Positions 4,998 to 5,961 of a stretch of DNA of 5,961 nucleotides are shown piece after piece. A program made the translations under genes and the position numbers. The notes under the pieces were generated by a model that saw only the letters and a list, made by a program, of their open reading frames with translations, did not search any database and was not told the origin of the DNA. How positions within the stretch are numbered: the first letter of the stretch is position 1; the number at the start of each line of letters is the position of its first letter. Source of the stretch: Helicobacteraceae bacterium (GTDB taxonomy: Bacteria; Campylobacterota; Campylobacteria; Campylobacterales; SZUA-545). The stretch covers positions 1 through 5,961 of the forward strand of contig JAISMA010000118.1 in assembly GCA_031276985.1 (NCBI GenBank), written 5' to 3'.

Positions 4998-5914
4998 ACG
5001 ACGATTCTATATTAGCTCAAGATATACTCAACAAACTTAACGTAGCGACGCTAAAGCGCGAAGGACCAAATCGCTATCGCGTTTTCGGCGATCCGCCCGC
5101 GTTTTACAACAAATTATTTCCGCCTTCCAAAAACGGACCGTGCGTTTCGCCTTGGGATATTTCGCCCATGTTGGAAACGTTTGTGATCGACGCGGAAACT
5201 TTTTTTGAACGCAAAGTAGAAGGCTGTTTTAGTTCGGGCGTATGGCAGGAAGACGGCGCGATCGACGGCGACATCGCTTTGGTCGCGGAGGCTATGTCGC
5301 TTAAAGGAAAAGAGGCGATTATTATTCGGCTTTTGCAACAAGATTTTAGCGATCGCGCCACGGTGTTAAATCACGCGCGGATTCAGCTTTTACAAAAGCG
5401 CGAAATCTCTAAAAATCTCGATCATTATCGTGAAAAATCGCGGCTTGACGCTTTAACGGGTTTGCTTAATCGCGCTACTTTTATGGAGGCGCTACTAGAG
5501 GCGATCGACGAAAGCAATAACAAATTCGCGCCGCTTTCTTTGCTTATGCTCGACGTCGATAACTTCAAAAATTTTAACGATACTTTTGGGCATCTCGCGG
5601 GCGACGAGGTTTTAAGATCGCTTGGCGCGTTCTTGCGCTCCAAATGTCGAAGCGACGATATTGCCGCGAAATACGGCGGCGAGGAATTTTGTATTATTTT
5701 ACGCGGCGCGTCGCAAGAAGAAACGCTAAGAGTCGGGCAAAAAATATGCGAGGGCGTTCGCGAAATCAAGGTCGCATCGTTGCCGACGATTACCGTCAGC
5801 GTGGGTTGCGCGGTTTATCATCGCAACGAAAGCGCCGAGCAGCTAATTAAACGCGCGGATATGGCGCTTTACGACGTAAAACGATCGGCTAAAAACGGCG
5901 TCGCTATCCGCTAA
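4994..5914 (+). CDS. Diguanylate cyclase (GGDEF domain) with unassigned N-terminal sensory region
   Basis: A 306-residue soluble protein predicted to join two GTP into cyclic di-GMP. Residues 1-115 form an N-terminal region with PPAFYNKLFPP, then SPWDISPMLETFVIDAETFF, then a LVAEAM...IIRLL strand-helix pattern. I read it as a PAS-like sensor or docking domain but cannot assign a family. Residues 118-150 are a charged helix, probably the signalling coiled coil. The GGDEF domain covers about 151-306: DALTGLLNR (152-160), LDVDNFKNFND with metal ligands around Asp187/Asp189, FGHLAGDEVL, the active-site loop GGEEF (228-232) and SVGCA (269-273). An RxxD inhibitory site, RSDD (219-222), sits exactly five residues before GGEEF, so product inhibition is expected. 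It has no membrane segment and no EAL or HD-GYP domain. It is last in the operon and starts on the GTPase stop codon. GTPase control of the cyclase, directly or through the membrane protein, is an inference from gene order. Confidence 0.93.
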   Translation: MNDDSILAQDILNKLNVATLKREGPNRYRVFGDPPAFYNKLFPPSKNGPCVSPWDISPMLETFVIDAETFFERKVEGCFSSGVWQEDGAIDGDIALVAEAMSLKGKEAIIIRLLQQDFSDRATVLNHARIQLLQKREISKNLDHYREKSRLDALTGLLNRATFMEALLEAIDESNNKFAPLSLLMLDVDNFKNFNDTFGHLAGDEVLRSLGAFLRSKCRSDDIAAKYGGEEFCIILRGASQEETLRVGQKICEGVREIKVASLPTITVSVGCAVYHRNESAEQLIKRADMALYDVKRSAKNGVAIR

Positions 5915-5918
5915 CGCG

Positions 5919-5949
5919 CCCGCCAAACCCTTATAAGCTACGCGGCGGG
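5919..5949 (+). repeat. Weak inverted repeat after the GGDEF gene
   Basis: CCCGCC and GGCGGG form a 6-bp GC stem around a 19-nt loop, 4 nt after the stop codon. The loop holds the palindrome CTTATAAG. There is no T-run after the stem, so it is not a convincing intrinsic terminator. Nothing else is seen from 5915 to the end of the window. Confidence 0.3.
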
Positions 5950-5961
5950 GATTTGCGTTAC

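Noticed and set aside
5915..5961. Intrinsic terminator after the GGDEF gene
   Set aside because: The CCCGCC/GGCGGG stem has only 6 bp with a 19-nt loop and no T-run, so it is listed only as a weak inverted repeat.

Overview
The window looks like chromosomal DNA of a Campylobacterota-type (epsilonproteobacterial) organism. This is an inference from three things: Sel1-like repeats of the short 33-residue form, a promoter matching the 'gnTAnaAT' -10 pattern known from Campylobacter, and the protein families present. No rRNA, tRNA, CRISPR array, insertion sequence or phage structural gene is visible. The palindrome CGATCG is strikingly over-represented: I find at least 24 copies by eye, spread through every gene.

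Left arm (minus strand, 1-1989): a T4 RNase H-like 5' nuclease of the FEN/PIN superfamily, with all expected acidic metal ligands and a long basic disordered tail. It overlaps by 8 bp a small exported or membrane-anchored Sel1/TPR-repeat protein that contains a recent 198-bp internal duplication. A further minus-strand reading frame may begin 2 bp after that gene and run off the left edge. These look co-transcribed, but nothing in the sequence links their functions.

Centre (1990-2127): a 138-bp divergent intergenic region with one -10-like element for each direction and a Shine-Dalgarno sequence before each flanking gene.

Right arm (plus strand, 2128-5914): four tightly packed genes, almost certainly one operon. 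They encode (1) a proline-free coiled-coil protein, (2) a single-span inner-membrane protein with a large cytoplasmic N-domain and a periplasmic BON-like plus OmpA-like peptidoglycan-binding C-terminus, (3) a Rab/Ras-like small GTPase with a non-canonical switch II, and (4) a GGDEF diguanylate cyclase with active site and RxxD inhibitory site intact. Junctions are 17-bp overlap, 16-bp gap and 4-bp ATGA overlap.

The attractive model is a trans-envelope signalling module. The OmpA-like domain would hold the protein on the cell wall, its cytoplasmic part (including a stretch I read as possibly longin/roadblock-like) would control or sense the GTPase, and output would pass to c-di-GMP. The parts are recognisable from sequence; how they connect is inference. 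I believe similar OmpA/GTPase genes occur in other bacteria, so the module may be recurrent rather than unique, but I know of no described function.
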